A stretch of 43,161 nt of DNA from Arthrobacter sp. APC 3897 (GCF_030407495.1 NZ_JASDDG010000002.1:185134-228294), one strand, 5' to 3'. Shown: positions 1 through 8,738, counted from the stretch's first letter. Numbers and translations are program-made. The notes: a model not told the origin generated them from the sequence alone.

Positions 1-2
1 CC

Positions 3-1388
3 TCCGTCACCCCCGCCATTGCCCTTGGCCCGCTGGACGGCCGCTACCGCGGCGTCACGGCACCGCTGGTGGACTACCTGTCCGAAGCGGCCCTGAACCG
101 CGACCGCACGCACGTCGAGGTGGAGTGGCTGATCCACCTCACCTCCAACTCTGTACTTCCGGGCACCTCCCCGCTGAGCGAAGCGCAGCAGGCACAGCTG
201 CGTGACATTGTCACCGGCTTCGACGGCGGCTCCATCGCGGAGCTGGCCGAGATCGAACAGGTCACCGTCCACGATGTGAAGGCCGTGGAGTACTACATCG
301 GCCGCCGGCTCCCCGCGATCGGCATTGAGAACCTGACCGCGCTGGTGCATTTCGGCTGCACTTCCGAGGACGTGAACAACCTCTCCTACGCCCTGGGCGT
401 CAAGGGCGCGGTGGAGAACGTGTGGCTTCCGGCTGCCCATGACCTGGTGGACAGGATCACCGTCATGGCTGAAGAGACCCGGGCCGTGCCGATGCTCTCA
501 CGCACCCACGGCCAGCCGGCCACGCCCACCACCCTCGGCAAGGAACTGGCGGTCACCGCCCACCGCCTCACCCGCCAGCTGCGCCGGATCGAAAAGACCG
601 AGTACCTGGGCAAGATCAACGGCGCCACCGGCACCTACGCAGCCCACTACGCTTCTGTGCCCGCCGCCGATTGGGAGCAGGTGGCCCGCAGCTTCGTGGA
701 GGGTCTGGGCCTGACCTGGAATCCCCTGACCACGCAGATTGAATCCCACGACTGGCAGGCCGAGCTCTACGCGGACATCGCCCGCTTCAACCGGATCCTG
801 CACAACTTCTGCACGGATGTGTGGAGCTACATCTCCATTGGCTACTTCAAGCAGATCCCGGTGGCCGGCGCCACGGGTTCCTCCACCATGCCGCACAAGG
901 TGAACCCGATCCGCTTCGAGAACGCCGAGGCCAATCTGGAGATCTCCAACGGCCTGCTGGACACTCTGGCCTCCACTCTGGTGACGTCCCGCTGGCAGCG
1001 CGACCTCACGGATTCCTCCTCCCAGCGCAACATCGGCGTGGCGTTTGGCCACTCCGTGCTGGCCATCTCCAACGTGGCCAAGGGCCTGGAACGGCTGGAT
1101 GTGGCCGACGACGTCCTCGCTGCCGACCTGGACACCAACTGGGAAGTGCTCGGCGAAGCGATCCAGATGGTGATGCGCGCCGAGGCCATCGCGGGTGCAC
1201 CCGGCATGGAGAACCCGTATGAGCGCCTCAAGGAACTGACCCGCGGCCACCGCGTGGACGCGGAACGGATGCGCGAATTCGTCACCGGCCTGGGACTGCC
1301 GGCCGAGGCCGAGGCCCGTCTCCTGGACCTCACCCCCGGCAAGTACATCGGCATCGCCGATGCCCTGGTGGACCACGTCACCAAGTAG
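3..1388 (+). CDS. purB: Adenylosuccinate lyase, 5' end outside the window
   Basis: PurB cleaves SAICAR to AICAR and adenylosuccinate to AMP in cytoplasmic purine synthesis. The frame is already open at base 3 and reads a typical PurB N-terminus (LGPLDGRYRG), so the true start lies before the window; the GTG at 69 is internal. About 461 residues are visible, nearly the full length of an E. coli-type PurB. Visible motifs are LSRTHGQPATPT near residue 165, with the catalytic-type His, and the fumarase/aspartase-family signature GSSTMPHKVNP near residue 293. The stop is followed at once by a strong hairpin terminator. Nothing looks broken, and codon use matches the high-GC genome. Confidence 0.96.
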   Translation, partial: SVTPAIALGPLDGRYRGVTAPLVDYLSEAALNRDRTHVEVEWLIHLTSNSVLPGTSPLSEAQQAQLRDIVTGFDGGSIAELAEIEQVTVHDVKAVEYYIGRRLPAIGIENLTALVHFGCTSEDVNNLSYALGVKGAVENVWLPAAHDLVDRITVMAEETRAVPMLSRTHGQPATPTTLGKELAVTAHRLTRQLRRIEKTEYLGKINGATGTYAAHYASVPAADWEQVARSFVEGLGLTWNPLTTQIESHDWQAELYADIARFNRILHNFCTDVWSYISIGYFKQIPVAGATGSSTMPHKVNPIRFENAEANLEISNGLLDTLASTLVTSRWQRDLTDSSSQRNIGVAFGHSVLAISNVAKGLERLDVADDVLAADLDTNWEVLGEAIQMVMRAEAIAGAPGMENPYERLKELTRGHRVDAERMREFVTGLGLPAEAEARLLDLTPGKYIGIADALVDHVTK

Positions 1389-1401
1389 TCCACAGCGTAC
1401 G

Positions 1402-1447
1402 ACGACGGCGGGAGGCCGGGTTGCAGAACCCGGCCTCCCGCCGTCGT
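1402..1447 (+). terminator. purB terminator hairpin
   Basis: A perfect 21-bp inverted repeat (1402-1422 with 1427-1447) around a GCAG loop starts 13 bases after the purB stop. It is followed by TGTTTAAC rather than a long T run, as is common in high-GC actinobacteria. Confidence 0.9.
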
Positions 1448-1647
1448 TGTTTAACGGCCCTGAAGCCGTGCACTACCTGTGGTGCCGGATCAGAAAATTC
1501 TGACCTATTACGTCCGTCCGCTAACGGACAGGCAAGACGCGATGCTACGTTTGGCCGCAGTGACATTCTTATATTCTCTGTGATCCAGAGTCGATGCAGC
1601 AGTTCCCGCGCGCTTCCCTTGGGAGCGGTGGTGGTTCAGTGTGCCCT

Positions 1648-1677
1648 TCAGGGGGACTCTCTCACGAGTTCCCCTGA
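1648..1677 (+). promoter_or_regulatory. 12-bp hairpin upstream of the pentapeptide-repeat gene
   Basis: Bases 1648-1659 pair with 1666-1677 (one G-T pair) around a six-base loop, 38 bases before the ATG at 1716. There is no T run, so a leader structure or protein site is as likely as a terminator. Its role is unknown. Confidence 0.4.
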
Positions 1678-1715
1678 CACCCGGTCCCTCACCGAACTCA
1701 TTCAGAGAAGAACAC

Positions 1716-2585
1716 ATGCCCTGTATATCGAACGACTCCACAGCGTCCTCCGTACCCGTCCTTGATCGGCAATCCCTGCGCCCTGATTGCGGTAACTGCT
1801 TCGCACTTTGCTGCACGGCCCTGGGGTTTTCCCGCAGCTCGGACTTCGCCATCGACAAGCCGGCAGGGACTCCCTGTCAAAACCTGAACTCCGACTTTTC
1901 CTGCACCATCCACGACAGCCTGCGTCCGCGGGGCTTCCGTGGATGCACCGTCTTTGACTGCTTCGGTGCCGGCCAGAGTGTCTCCCAGGATCTCTTTCAA
2001 GGACTCAGCTGGAAAGCGGATCCGGGAACAGCGAAGGATATGTTTCCGGCGTTCAAAGTTGTCCGGCAACTTCACGAGATGCTCTGGTTCCTGGCAGAAG
2101 CCGCCGGCAAAACCTTCGATCCGGACACCTCACAACAGATCAACGAACTCAGAAGGGCGATCGAGGATGCGATGGGAGACCTGCAGCAGGTCCTGGCCCT
2201 TGACGTTGGCGCCATGCATGGCCGGGTCCGGTCCGTGTTGATGGAAGTCAGCGAAGAAGTGAGATCCGCATATCTTGCCGCCGGTGATGATCATCTGGAT
2301 GCTGAGCTTGTCCCGGGAGCGGATCTCATGGGCAGGAAGATGAAATCCCGGTCGCTGTGCGGCGCAGATCTTCGAGGCGCTTATCTCATTGCTGCGGACC
2401 TGCGGGGCTGCAACCTTTCAGGCGCTAACCTCCTTGGTGCTGATCTCCGAGACGCCCGTCTTGGAGGGGCCGACCTCTCCAAAACCCTCTACCTAACCCA
2501 GGCCCAACTGAACGCCGCCCACGGCGATGCACTCACGCTTCTACCCTCCGAACTCGACTATCCTGCCCACTGGCTCAACAGCTAA
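1716..2585 (+). CDS. Pentapeptide-repeat protein with N-terminal cysteine cluster
   Basis: The 289-residue product has two parts. The first ~85 residues hold many Cys (CGNC at 25-28, a CC pair at 32-33, single Cys near 54 and 63, GCTVFDC near 78-84), resembling YkgJ-like Fe/Zn-binding cysteine clusters. Residues ~213-262 carry A(D/N)LXX pentapeptide repeats (GADLRGAYL, GANLLGADL) expected to form a right-handed beta-helix. ATG 1716 was chosen over earlier in-frame codons because the family-like sequence begins there and AGAGAAG lies just upstream; the hairpin at 1648-1677 would fall inside a longer frame. Proteins with this layout are known in actinobacteria, but their function is not established. 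A hairpin follows the stop. Confidence 0.8.
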   Translation: MPCISNDSTASSVPVLDRQSLRPDCGNCFALCCTALGFSRSSDFAIDKPAGTPCQNLNSDFSCTIHDSLRPRGFRGCTVFDCFGAGQSVSQDLFQGLSWKADPGTAKDMFPAFKVVRQLHEMLWFLAEAAGKTFDPDTSQQINELRRAIEDAMGDLQQVLALDVGAMHGRVRSVLMEVSEEVRSAYLAAGDDHLDAELVPGADLMGRKMKSRSLCGADLRGAYLIAADLRGCNLSGANLLGADLRDARLGGADLSKTLYLTQAQLNAAHGDALTLLPSELDYPAHWLNS

Positions 2586-2605
2586 GGACGGCAGATAAGT
2601 ATTCA

Positions 2606-2640
2606 CCGGCAGGCAACTCCACTCGGCAGTTGCCTGCCGG
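2606..2640 (+). terminator. Terminator after the pentapeptide-repeat gene
   Basis: A perfect 13-bp stem (2606-2618 with 2628-2640) with a nine-base loop begins 21 bases after the stop at 2585. No T tract follows. Confidence 0.75.
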
Positions 2641-3322
2641 GCAGCACCGGGAACCATCGACGGAAGGAGTTCGGTAGCCGGCAGGCTAACCCGCCAATGT
2701 GTTCGCTGAGCCTAAAGCGACACGCGCACCGCACATTCTTATCGGCCGGTTCTCTGCCGCTGCCGCGGCAGGGGCGTCAACATCGCCCAGAATCTTCTTC
2801 ATAGACGGCTCGTAATAGAAACCCTAAGTCCCTTGATGACCGGCAGGGCGCGAAACTGCCTGCTTGCCCCTCTCGCCACAGCCCAGAGGGGACACCGCGG
2901 GCAGATTATCGATAGCGCCAGACTAGGAGGTTGGTAATCCTATGGACGATGCAGATAGATCAGTCCCTTTAGCTGGTCCCCACTGTGGAACCACCTGCGG
3001 ACAGCGACCGCCGGCTGAGAATCCGGGCCAGTACATGGCCGGCGGCATACATGTTCCGGCGCAACTTTTCCGTATTGCACGTCCAGTTGGTTCACAAGCG
3101 TTTGCAAACCCAAGCCCAAGCTCTCAGGGTGGACGACACTGAGCATAACGAGGCAAGAGGAAAATACGTCCATCAAATCGAGTTATGGTTAGCTAATATC
3201 GCTGGGCCAAGTCTCAGACAAGGTTTTCGCGTAATCGTGAGATATATATTGAGCAAGCACCACGACTGCTGGCGTCGCTCCGCACGCCGAGTAAGAACCG
3301 AATTCTCGAGAGGTCCTCCGAA
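2641..3322. other. AT-richer stretch with no convincing gene
   Basis: Base composition drops here relative to both flanks. A 66-codon frame at 2942-3142 has AGGAGGT ten bases before its ATG, but its product resembles nothing I recognise. A second frame, 2985-3329, ends by overlapping the next gene's start. Neither shows a domain or a clear codon signature. A short inverted repeat CTGCCGC/GCGGCAG occurs near 2755-2770. Decayed DNA is the simplest reading. Confidence 0.4.
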
Positions 3323-4129
3323 ATGGTAAAACACTTTCTTACCGGCACAGTCACGGTGTCACTGCTGGTACTGACATCAGCCTGTGGAAATCCGCCTGAC
3401 CCAGCCAATATGCTAAGCACACCTTCGTCGTCAAAAGATTTCAAGGACAAGGGCTACGAAGGCGTAATCGATGACCTAACAAGGGCCGGCTTCACTAATG
3501 TAGAGCCGAAGCCATTGGACGACTTGATCACTGGTTGGATAACCAAAGAGGATTCGGTGGAAACGATCTCCATTAACGGGGACTCCCTTTTCACTACAGA
3601 CGACAGCTTTCCCAAAGATGCGGAAATACTTGTTTCGTATCACTCGTTCAAAGTAGATCCTGATGAGCCTTCGGAGTCTGCGACTGCGGCTGCCTCCGAA
3701 ACGAGTTCCGTTTCTGCCGAGCCGTCCTCGAGCCAAGACGCAAAAGAAGAATATCTAACAATAGCGAATAACAGAGATCTTGCATCACTTCTATCTACTC
3801 GGGATCCCTTCGAGCTGGGCAAAGATTTTGTCGAAAAATATGAGGGCAGAACCATTGAATTCGATGGATATATAGCCCATATGGCGAATCACGGCACATA
3901 CAAGACAAGATATGACATCTTGATCTATTCCGGTGATTTCAACGATTCTCATGGTCCATCCTTTCAGTTAAACGACGTCAACATAGTCTCTGACCTAAAT
4001 CTCACCGGCCCAAAGATCCCTGACACTCTCCGTGAAGGCGACAACATCCACATCATTGCGAAAGTCGCCGGCTACAACGCAGGTGGAGACCTACTACTCC
4101 TTGACCCGATTACCACCGAAATACGCTGA
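3323..4129 (+). CDS. DUF4839-type lipoprotein with PASTA-like segment
   Basis: A 268-residue exported lipoprotein: MVK start, hydrophobic stretch and lipobox LTSAC with the lipidated Cys at about residue 21. Residues ~35-110 read as a PASTA-like segment typical of DUF4839 proteins (AGFTNVE, DLITGW, VETISINGD, ending ILVSYHSF). A Ser/Thr/Glu-rich linker (~115-140) leads to a C-terminal domain (~145-268) of the DUF4839 kind (GRTIEFDGYIA, DNIHIIAKVAGYN). Likely role is at the outer face of the membrane; the ligand is unknown. GAGAGG lies nine bases before the ATG. Codon use is markedly less GC-biased than in flanking genes, pointing to recent acquisition. It stands alone, with no operon partner. 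Confidence 0.8.
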   Translation: MVKHFLTGTVTVSLLVLTSACGNPPDPANMLSTPSSSKDFKDKGYEGVIDDLTRAGFTNVEPKPLDDLITGWITKEDSVETISINGDSLFTTDDSFPKDAEILVSYHSFKVDPDEPSESATAAASETSSVSAEPSSSQDAKEEYLTIANNRDLASLLSTRDPFELGKDFVEKYEGRTIEFDGYIAHMANHGTYKTRYDILIYSGDFNDSHGPSFQLNDVNIVSDLNLTGPKIPDTLREGDNIHIIAKVAGYNAGGDLLLLDPITTEIR

Positions 4130-4550
4130 CCGTCTCCTTGACGAGTATCGAAAACGCTTCAAGACGCAGACTGCGAGCTTCGGCCCGCTTCCCGCCAGAA
4201 TCTGGACCTAGTATTTTGTTGCCTGTGCACAGACACCCCGCAATCGTCGTTCTGTGTGGGCTTCTATGACTGTCCCGTAACCCGATCTATTATCGGGAGG
4301 GATGATTGCCTTCGCAGGTGTTCCAGGTGCCAGCCAAGCAACGACGGCGACGGCGGATGTATACAAGCAGTGACTCCCGATGCTTCGTCGAGCGGAATCT
4401 GGCGGACACACAACGGGACCATGGGTTTCTCGAACTCGACTCCCATCATGGTCGTTCATGGCGTTCCTGTTGTCAGAGAATCCTCTATTAGCGCCCGACG
4501 GGTCTCCGATACTCACTAATGAATGCCCCGAACAAAAGGAGGACGCGCTA
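4130..4550. other. Gene-poor spacer in the islet
   Basis: Several overlapping short frames on both strands (for example minus 4208-4516) lack a ribosome site, recognisable motif or codon bias. I see no gene or terminator here that I can defend. Confidence 0.4.
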
Positions 4551-4793
4551 GTGGAAGACTTTCCTCCGGCCGCATTCGTACGGCAACGCAGGATGAAGCG
4601 TGTTGCGCGATGCTTTTTCGCCGTCGGAGTCTTAACGGTCTCCCTACCCCTGATTGCCGGGCTCTTTAATCAAAATATAGCTTTGCCAATCGGGGTGATT
4701 GTTGCAGATCTGATGATGATAGGAGTCGTCATTCAAGCCCGGTCCGACCCGATCTTTGCTCGGAGGTCGGTAGATCAAGAAGATCCCGCATGA
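4551..4793 (+). CDS. Small two-helix membrane protein
   Basis: An 80-residue frame from a GTG preceded by AAAAGGAGG (4534-4542) at eight bases, the best ribosome site in this islet; an earlier in-frame ATG at 4380 has none. The product starts with a charged stretch rich in Arg (VRQRRMKRVAR), then has two hydrophobic segments (about residues 22-40 and 46-62) joined by a short loop, and a polar C-terminus. It looks like a small inner-membrane hairpin. No family is recognised. It converges on the interrupted two-helix frame at 4853-5044. Confidence 0.6.
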   Translation: MEDFPPAAFVRQRRMKRVARCFFAVGVLTVSLPLIAGLFNQNIALPIGVIVADLMMIGVVIQARSDPIFARRSVDQEDPA

Positions 4794-4852
4794 CGATCAC
4801 TGGATGCTGGCAGCTATCACCACAATAGGATCGGCTTACAGCTTCCAATTTC

Positions 4853-5044
4853 TTAGTTGAGAAGAATGATTGCTATAAATGCAAAGGCGATGACGAGCAG
4901 TACACCGAAGATTACCCAGGACCGCTTAGGGACAGAAAAATCCGCGAAGGCGCCCTAGCGAATTGCCTTAACTCCGGGGACGATAATGGCTAGACAACTC
5001 CCGACTACGAAAACAAGTGCAATCCACGCCAGCCAAACGTCCAA
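4853..5044 (-). pseudogene. Two-helix membrane protein interrupted by an in-frame amber codon
   Basis: Read on the minus strand from a TTG at 5044 (AAAAGG eight bases upstream), the frame gives 29 residues with one transmembrane helix ending VPGVKAIR, then TAG at 4957-4955. In the same frame it continues for 33 residues (GAFADFSVPKRSW, then a second helix of ~20 hydrophobic residues ending IILLN) to TAA at 4853. Both halves join into a sensible membrane hairpin with a basic cytoplasmic loop, so the TAG looks like a single nonsense change; no start codon lies between the TAG and the second helix. A stop codon just before the TTG fixes the 5' limit. Readthrough cannot be excluded. Confidence 0.55.
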
Positions 5045-5631
5045 TTTCTAAGCCTTTTCTCTAAAAATGATTTCGTAATCATCGAACCATAGGCCGACCC
5101 TCCAAGCTATGTGGCGAAATTGTGGTGACAGGCCGTCCGCAAGCCGGTCCCTCAGCGCGATGCGCGGCTACCGCTTCTCCTCCGCAGACATGGCGATGTC
5201 GTTGTTGACGCCGCAAACTTGCGCATGCCCCGCCCGCAAGGATGCGGTGAAGTGGGCCGAACGCTACAGCAGGGTGCATGCAATTACACGTCAGCTCTGA
5301 CGCCGGGGCGTGCATTAATACGAGGTGCTCGTTGAAGAAGGTCCCCGCTGAGAACACAAGCCCCCGGCCTCTTCGACGGGAACTCAGTTGGTATCCCGTT
5401 GCGGTCACTGACACGAGCGGAGCAATAGCGCGTGAACGAATACGCCGGGAGCCTCAACCTGTCAACGCACCGCGGTCAATTCATGATTGACGGGCAGGAG
5501 GAATTTTTGTTGCAGGAATGTTCATCACAGGACATGGATTCGGGAAACTAATTCGCAATATTCCGCCCGCGGATTCATTCCTGCGGCTCCTCCCGCAGCG
5601 TACGACGGTCCGGGGCCGTTATGGTGGGCGC
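5045..5631. other. Right edge of the islet, no convincing gene
   Basis: Composition rises back toward the genome average. A minus-strand frame (5079-5414) and two short plus-strand frames show no motifs. AGGAGG near 5497 precedes only a 13-codon frame. A small stem CTGCGG/CCGCAG lies near 5581-5598. The last bases hold the promoter of the next gene. Confidence 0.4.
5620..5625 (+). promoter_or_regulatory. -10 box of a probable leaderless transcript
   Basis: TATGGT (TANNNT type) ends six bases before the ATG at 5632, and no Shine-Dalgarno sequence is present. Transcription would start at or next to the A of the start codon. Confidence 0.45.
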
Positions 5632-6045
5632 ATGACTGGATTCCCTCAGCTGCTCCACACCGTTTTGGACACACACGATGTGCGGGGACTGGCAGAGTTC
5701 TACCGCCAGCTCCTCGGGCTGCAGTACCGCACGGGAGATGAACCCTCACAGCAGGGGACGGCCGATGACGTCGATTGGCTCGTGCTCACCGACACGCAGG
5801 GCAGCCGCAAACTCGCCTTTCAGCAGGCAGAACATCTTCAGCGGACCACCTGGCCCCGGCCGGATGTGCCGATGCAGATGCACCTGGACCTCACCGTTCC
5901 GGACCGTAGGGCACTTGAAGGGCAGCATGCCAGGGCATTGGCTCTGGGAGCTGAACTTCTTTTGGACCGCACAGACAATCCCGATGAGCCGTTATACGTT
6001 TACGCTGATCCGGCCGGGCACCCGTTCTGCATCTTCGTGGCCTAA
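5632..6045 (+). CDS. VOC-family (glyoxalase-like) protein
   Basis: A 137-residue protein of the vicinal-oxygen-chelate fold. The start MTGFPQLLHTVLDTHDVRGLAEFYRQLLGL is the usual first beta-alpha unit; HLDLTVPD in the middle and YADPAGHPFCIFVA at the end mark the second half. VOC proteins act in the cytoplasm as metal-dependent lyases, dioxygenases or antibiotic-binding proteins; the substrate cannot be read here. Longer in-frame starts exist, but ATG 5632 fits the fold and has a -10 box at the leaderless spacing. The next small gene follows on the same strand. Confidence 0.85.
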   Translation: MTGFPQLLHTVLDTHDVRGLAEFYRQLLGLQYRTGDEPSQQGTADDVDWLVLTDTQGSRKLAFQQAEHLQRTTWPRPDVPMQMHLDLTVPDRRALEGQHARALALGAELLLDRTDNPDEPLYVYADPAGHPFCIFVA

Positions 6046-6101
6046 CAGGACTCAGGAATCCGCATTTGGGCGGCGGACCGTTCAAAGGCAGACTGGGCTC
6101 C

Positions 6102-6275
6102 ATGGAATTCACGGCAAAGATTCAGAGGTACCTTGGCGTGCAGCCGGTAAAGGTCCTCGACCAGTATGAGAAGGCTTCCCGCGCAGCCTATTTGACGTGC
6201 GTGAGATGCGGAGCCTTTGTCTCAGCTGAACACCAGATGCTGCACAACAACTGGCACGCGGCCCACGGCGGGTAA
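6102..6275 (+). CDS. Small putative zinc-ribbon/knuckle protein
   Basis: A 57-residue product with a basic N-terminal half and a C-terminal CVRCG pair followed by HQMLHNNWHAAH, a Cys2-His-rich arrangement suited to one zinc ion. No named family is recognised. ATG 6102 is preferred; a TTG twelve codons earlier is possible, and neither has a strong ribosome site. It lies 56 bases after the VOC gene and may share its transcript. Its stop lies within the hairpin at 6267-6293. Confidence 0.55.
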   Translation: MEFTAKIQRYLGVQPVKVLDQYEKASRAAYLTCVRCGAFVSAEHQMLHNNWHAAHGG

Positions 6276-6293
6276 GGATTACCCCTACCCGCC
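6267..6293. terminator. Hairpin between convergent genes
   Basis: GGCGGGTA (6267-6274) pairs perfectly with TACCCGCC (6286-6293), with two further G-C pairs inside. It overlaps the stop of the small gene and sits just beyond the rlmN stop, so it can serve both strands. Confidence 0.6.
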
Positions 6294-6307
6294 GGGGGAT
6301 CCGGTTC

Positions 6308-7582
6308 TTAGTCCGCAGCAGCCAGCTGGCCGCAGGCGCCGTCGATTTCCTTGCCGCGGGTGTCCCGCAGCGTGGTGGGGATGCCGGCGTCAATCAGGTG
6401 GTTGATGAACTCGCGGGTCACGTGCGGTTCCGGCGAGGTCCAGATGGAACCCGGGGTGGGGTTCAGCGGAATGGGATTCACATGCACCCAGCCGCGGCCG
6501 CGGGCATTGAGCTTCTTGGCCAGCAGGTCGGCGCGCCAGGGGTGGTCATTCATGTCCTTGATCAGCGCATATTCGATCGACACGCGGCGGCCCGTGACGC
6601 GGTAGTAGTTGTACGCGGCGTCCAGGGCCTCGTCCACCTTCCAGCGGCTGTTGACCGGGATCAGCTCGTCACGCAGCTCATCGTCCGGAGCGTGCAGACT
6701 CAGCGCAAACGTGACGGGGATGTTTTCCGCGGCCAGCTTGTTGATGGCCGGAACCAGGCCCACGGTGGAGACCGTGATGTTGCGGGCGCTCATGCCCAGG
6801 CCCTCCGGGACCTCGGCGGCCATCCGGTGCACGGCGTTCATCACGCGCTTGTAGTTGGCCAGCGGCTCACCCATGCCCATGAAGACAATGTTGGTGACGC
6901 GCTCGGCGTCGTGCCCGCCGTCGCGGCGCTTGCCGCCGAGGCCGCCTTCCTTGATCACGCGGTTGGCCTGGACAATCTGGTCCAGGATTTCCGCGGTGGA
7001 CATGTTCCGGGTCAGGCCGGCCTGGCCCGTGGCGCAGAACGGGCAGTTCATGCCGCAGCCGCACTGGCTGGATACGCACAGCGTGATCCGGCCGGGGTAA
7101 CGCATGAGGACCGATTCCACGAGGGAGCCGTCGAAGAGCCGCCACAGGAATTTGATGGTGTCACCGTTGTCCGTGGTCAGGCGTTTGACCTCGGTGAGCA
7201 GCGTCGGGAACATTTCCTTCACCAGGTCATCGCGGCGCTCCTTGGGGAGGTCGCTCATGGCTTCGGGGTCCGTGGTGTAGTGCTGGAAATAGTGCACCGA
7301 GAGCTGCTTGGCGCGGAACGCCGGAAGGCCCAGCTCCTTGAGCTTGGCCTGGCGCTCGGGCAGGGTCAGATCAGCCAGGTGCACCGGAGGCTGTGACACC
7401 CGCGGGGACTTGAACTGAAGCAGCGGGCGGCCGTCGGGTTCCTTGGCCTGTTCCCAGCCCTCGGTGGCGGGCCGCACCTGCGTTTTCCGCGCCTGCAGCT
7501 GGGCCTTGGAAGTGCCAACCGGCCTGGACGGGTTTGCGGGGGAAGTATCGAGGGAAGTCATCTCTTCCATTTTTGCATGCAT
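6308..7582 (-). CDS. rlmN: 23S rRNA (adenine2503-C2)-methyltransferase
   Basis: RlmN is a radical-SAM enzyme that methylates C2 of A2503 in 23S rRNA and A37 of some tRNAs. The 424-residue product has the radical-SAM cluster motif CGMNCPFC near residue 175, the following GQAGLTRN stretch, GMGEPLANY near 235, and the conserved C-terminal Cys in GACGQL near residue 419 that carries the transient methyl group. A charged, Pro-rich N-terminal extension (~55 residues) comes before the conserved fold. ATG 7582 is used; ATG codons at residues 5 and 8 are alternatives, the latter with GGAAGAG too close upstream. It is a stand-alone gene. Confidence 0.95.
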   Translation of the reverse strand: MHAKMEEMTSLDTSPANPSRPVGTSKAQLQARKTQVRPATEGWEQAKEPDGRPLLQFKSPRVSQPPVHLADLTLPERQAKLKELGLPAFRAKQLSVHYFQHYTTDPEAMSDLPKERRDDLVKEMFPTLLTEVKRLTTDNGDTIKFLWRLFDGSLVESVLMRYPGRITLCVSSQCGCGMNCPFCATGQAGLTRNMSTAEILDQIVQANRVIKEGGLGGKRRDGGHDAERVTNIVFMGMGEPLANYKRVMNAVHRMAAEVPEGLGMSARNITVSTVGLVPAINKLAAENIPVTFALSLHAPDDELRDELIPVNSRWKVDEALDAAYNYYRVTGRRVSIEYALIKDMNDHPWRADLLAKKLNARGRGWVHVNPIPLNPTPGSIWTSPEPHVTREFINHLIDAGIPTTLRDTRGKEIDGACGQLAAAD

Positions 7583-7697
7583 CCGGTTTCTCTGCTTCTC
7601 TTAGCCAACTTGCCATGCAGCTGAAACACCGCTGAAACGGCACGCCCCTAGATTGAAGGAAAATCCGTGTTTCGGAGCACCTTCCGCAGGAGGCCCT

Positions 7698-8228
7698 ATG
7701 CTTGCCGACCACCCGCCGCACCTCACCATCAGGGAAGTGCCCTGGAGCAATCCTGTGGGCGCCGATCTGCGCGCCGCCCAGCAGGCCGAACTGAACAGCC
7801 GCTTTGGAACCTCAACGCCGGAACCGGCGCCGCCCACCGCGGAGGACATGACAGTTTTTCTCGTCGCGTACGAGAAGAGCTCCGGCCAGCCCCTTGGCTG
7901 CGGCGGCCTGCGGCGGCTGGATGACTTCACGGCTGAAATCAAACGGATCTATGTTCTTCCCTACGCCCGCGGCTCCGGGATCGCCACTGCCGTGCTGGCA
8001 GCGCTGGAATACCGGGCCCGGGCCGCCGGATATGCAGTCATCACTGCCGAATCCGGGTCTGCCCAGCCCGACGGACAGCGTTTCTATCAGCACGGCGGCT
8101 ACACAGTGGTGCCGAACTTCGGCCCCTACGCCGAGGTGCCGGACTCGGTGTGCTTTGCGAAGACCATCGGCCCCGGCATCCAGACGCAGATGCCTCCGGC
8201 TTCCGCTCCCTGGGGCAGACTCGGCTGA
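7698..8228 (+). CDS. GNAT-family N-acetyltransferase
   Basis: A 176-residue acetyltransferase-fold protein. The acetyl-CoA pyrophosphate loop appears as VLPYARGSGIATAVL, preceded by CGGLRRLDDFTAEIKRIYV (beta4). The end VPNFGPYAEVPDSVCFAKTI resembles the common GNAT subgroup in which a peroxide- or amine-type substrate is not known. AGGAGG (7688-7693) lies four bases before ATG 7698, rather close but the only good site; the in-frame TTG at 7653 has none. It converges with guaD. Confidence 0.85.
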   Translation: MLADHPPHLTIREVPWSNPVGADLRAAQQAELNSRFGTSTPEPAPPTAEDMTVFLVAYEKSSGQPLGCGGLRRLDDFTAEIKRIYVLPYARGSGIATAVLAALEYRARAAGYAVITAESGSAQPDGQRFYQHGGYTVVPNFGPYAEVPDSVCFAKTIGPGIQTQMPPASAPWGRLG

Positions 8229-8258
8229 AGCACGACCGGCCGGCCGACAGGGCAAGCG

Positions 8259-8738
8259 TCAGTAGTCGATGCGGTCCTCCGCCGCGGTCCAGGCTTCAAA
8301 CGGAGCGGTTGCGGGAACATCCTCAACCGCCACCTGCGTCACCTGAAGCGAGCGCTCCTCAACCGGAGTCTCAAAGTACTCGTAGAACACCGCGTCATCG
8401 AAGCCGGCGCGGGCCGCGTCATGCCGGTCCGCGGCGAAAACAACCCGGTCCAGCCGTGCCCACAGTGAGGAAGCCAGGCACATGGGGCAGGGTTCACAGC
8501 TGGTGTAAAGCACCGCACCGCTGAGGTCATGCGTCCCGGTGCCGGCGCCCGCCGCTCGGATGGCCGTCACTTCGGCGTGCGCGGTGGGATCGTGGTTCGC
8601 GGTCACCCGGTTGACGCCCTCAAAAACCGAACCGTCGGCCGTGACGACGACGGCGCCGAACGGGCCGCCGCCGGCGGCAACGTTTTCAGTGGCCAGGTTG
8701 ATGGCACGGGCAAGATACTCGGCGTCACTGATGGTCAT
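8259..8738 (-). CDS. guaD: Guanine deaminase (cytidine-deaminase fold)
   Basis: GuaD deaminates guanine to xanthine in purine salvage and catabolism. The 159-residue product matches the Bacillus-type short enzyme along its length: GGPFGAVVV, the zinc site DPTAHAEVTAIR, CEPCPMC with the two zinc Cys, AGFDDAVFY, PVEERS, and a C-terminal FEAWTAAEDRIDY ending in the Tyr that reaches into the partner's active site in this family. AAGGAG lies six bases before ATG 8738; an ATG two codons earlier touches the ribosome site and is less likely. An 18-bp palindrome lies in the divergent upstream region. No xanthine-oxidising partner is adjacent. Confidence 0.88.
   Translation of the reverse strand: MTISDAEYLARAINLATENVAAGGGPFGAVVVTADGSVFEGVNRVTANHDPTAHAEVTAIRAAGAGTGTHDLSGAVLYTSCEPCPMCLASSLWARLDRVVFAADRHDAARAGFDDAVFYEYFETPVEERSLQVTQVAVEDVPATAPFEAWTAAEDRIDY

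Noticed and set aside
498-1376. Long minus-strand frame opposite purB
   Set aside because: Antisense shadow of a clear enzyme gene; no motif and no ribosome site.
2942-3142. 66-codon frame with AGGAGGT upstream
   Set aside because: Spacing is long (ten bases) and the product has no recognisable feature; not supported enough to call.
2985-3329. 114-codon frame overlapping the lipoprotein start
   Set aside because: No ribosome site or motif; the ATGGTAA overlap alone is weak evidence.
4208-4516. 102-codon minus-strand frame in the islet
   Set aside because: No ribosome site, motif or codon bias, and it overlaps competing frames.
5079-5414. 111-codon minus-strand frame
   Set aside because: Unrecognisable sequence and no start signal.
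8239-8250. GGCCGGCC-type palindrome between convergent GNAT and guaD genes
   Set aside because: Short and GC-rich, expected by chance in this composition; not a convincing terminator.
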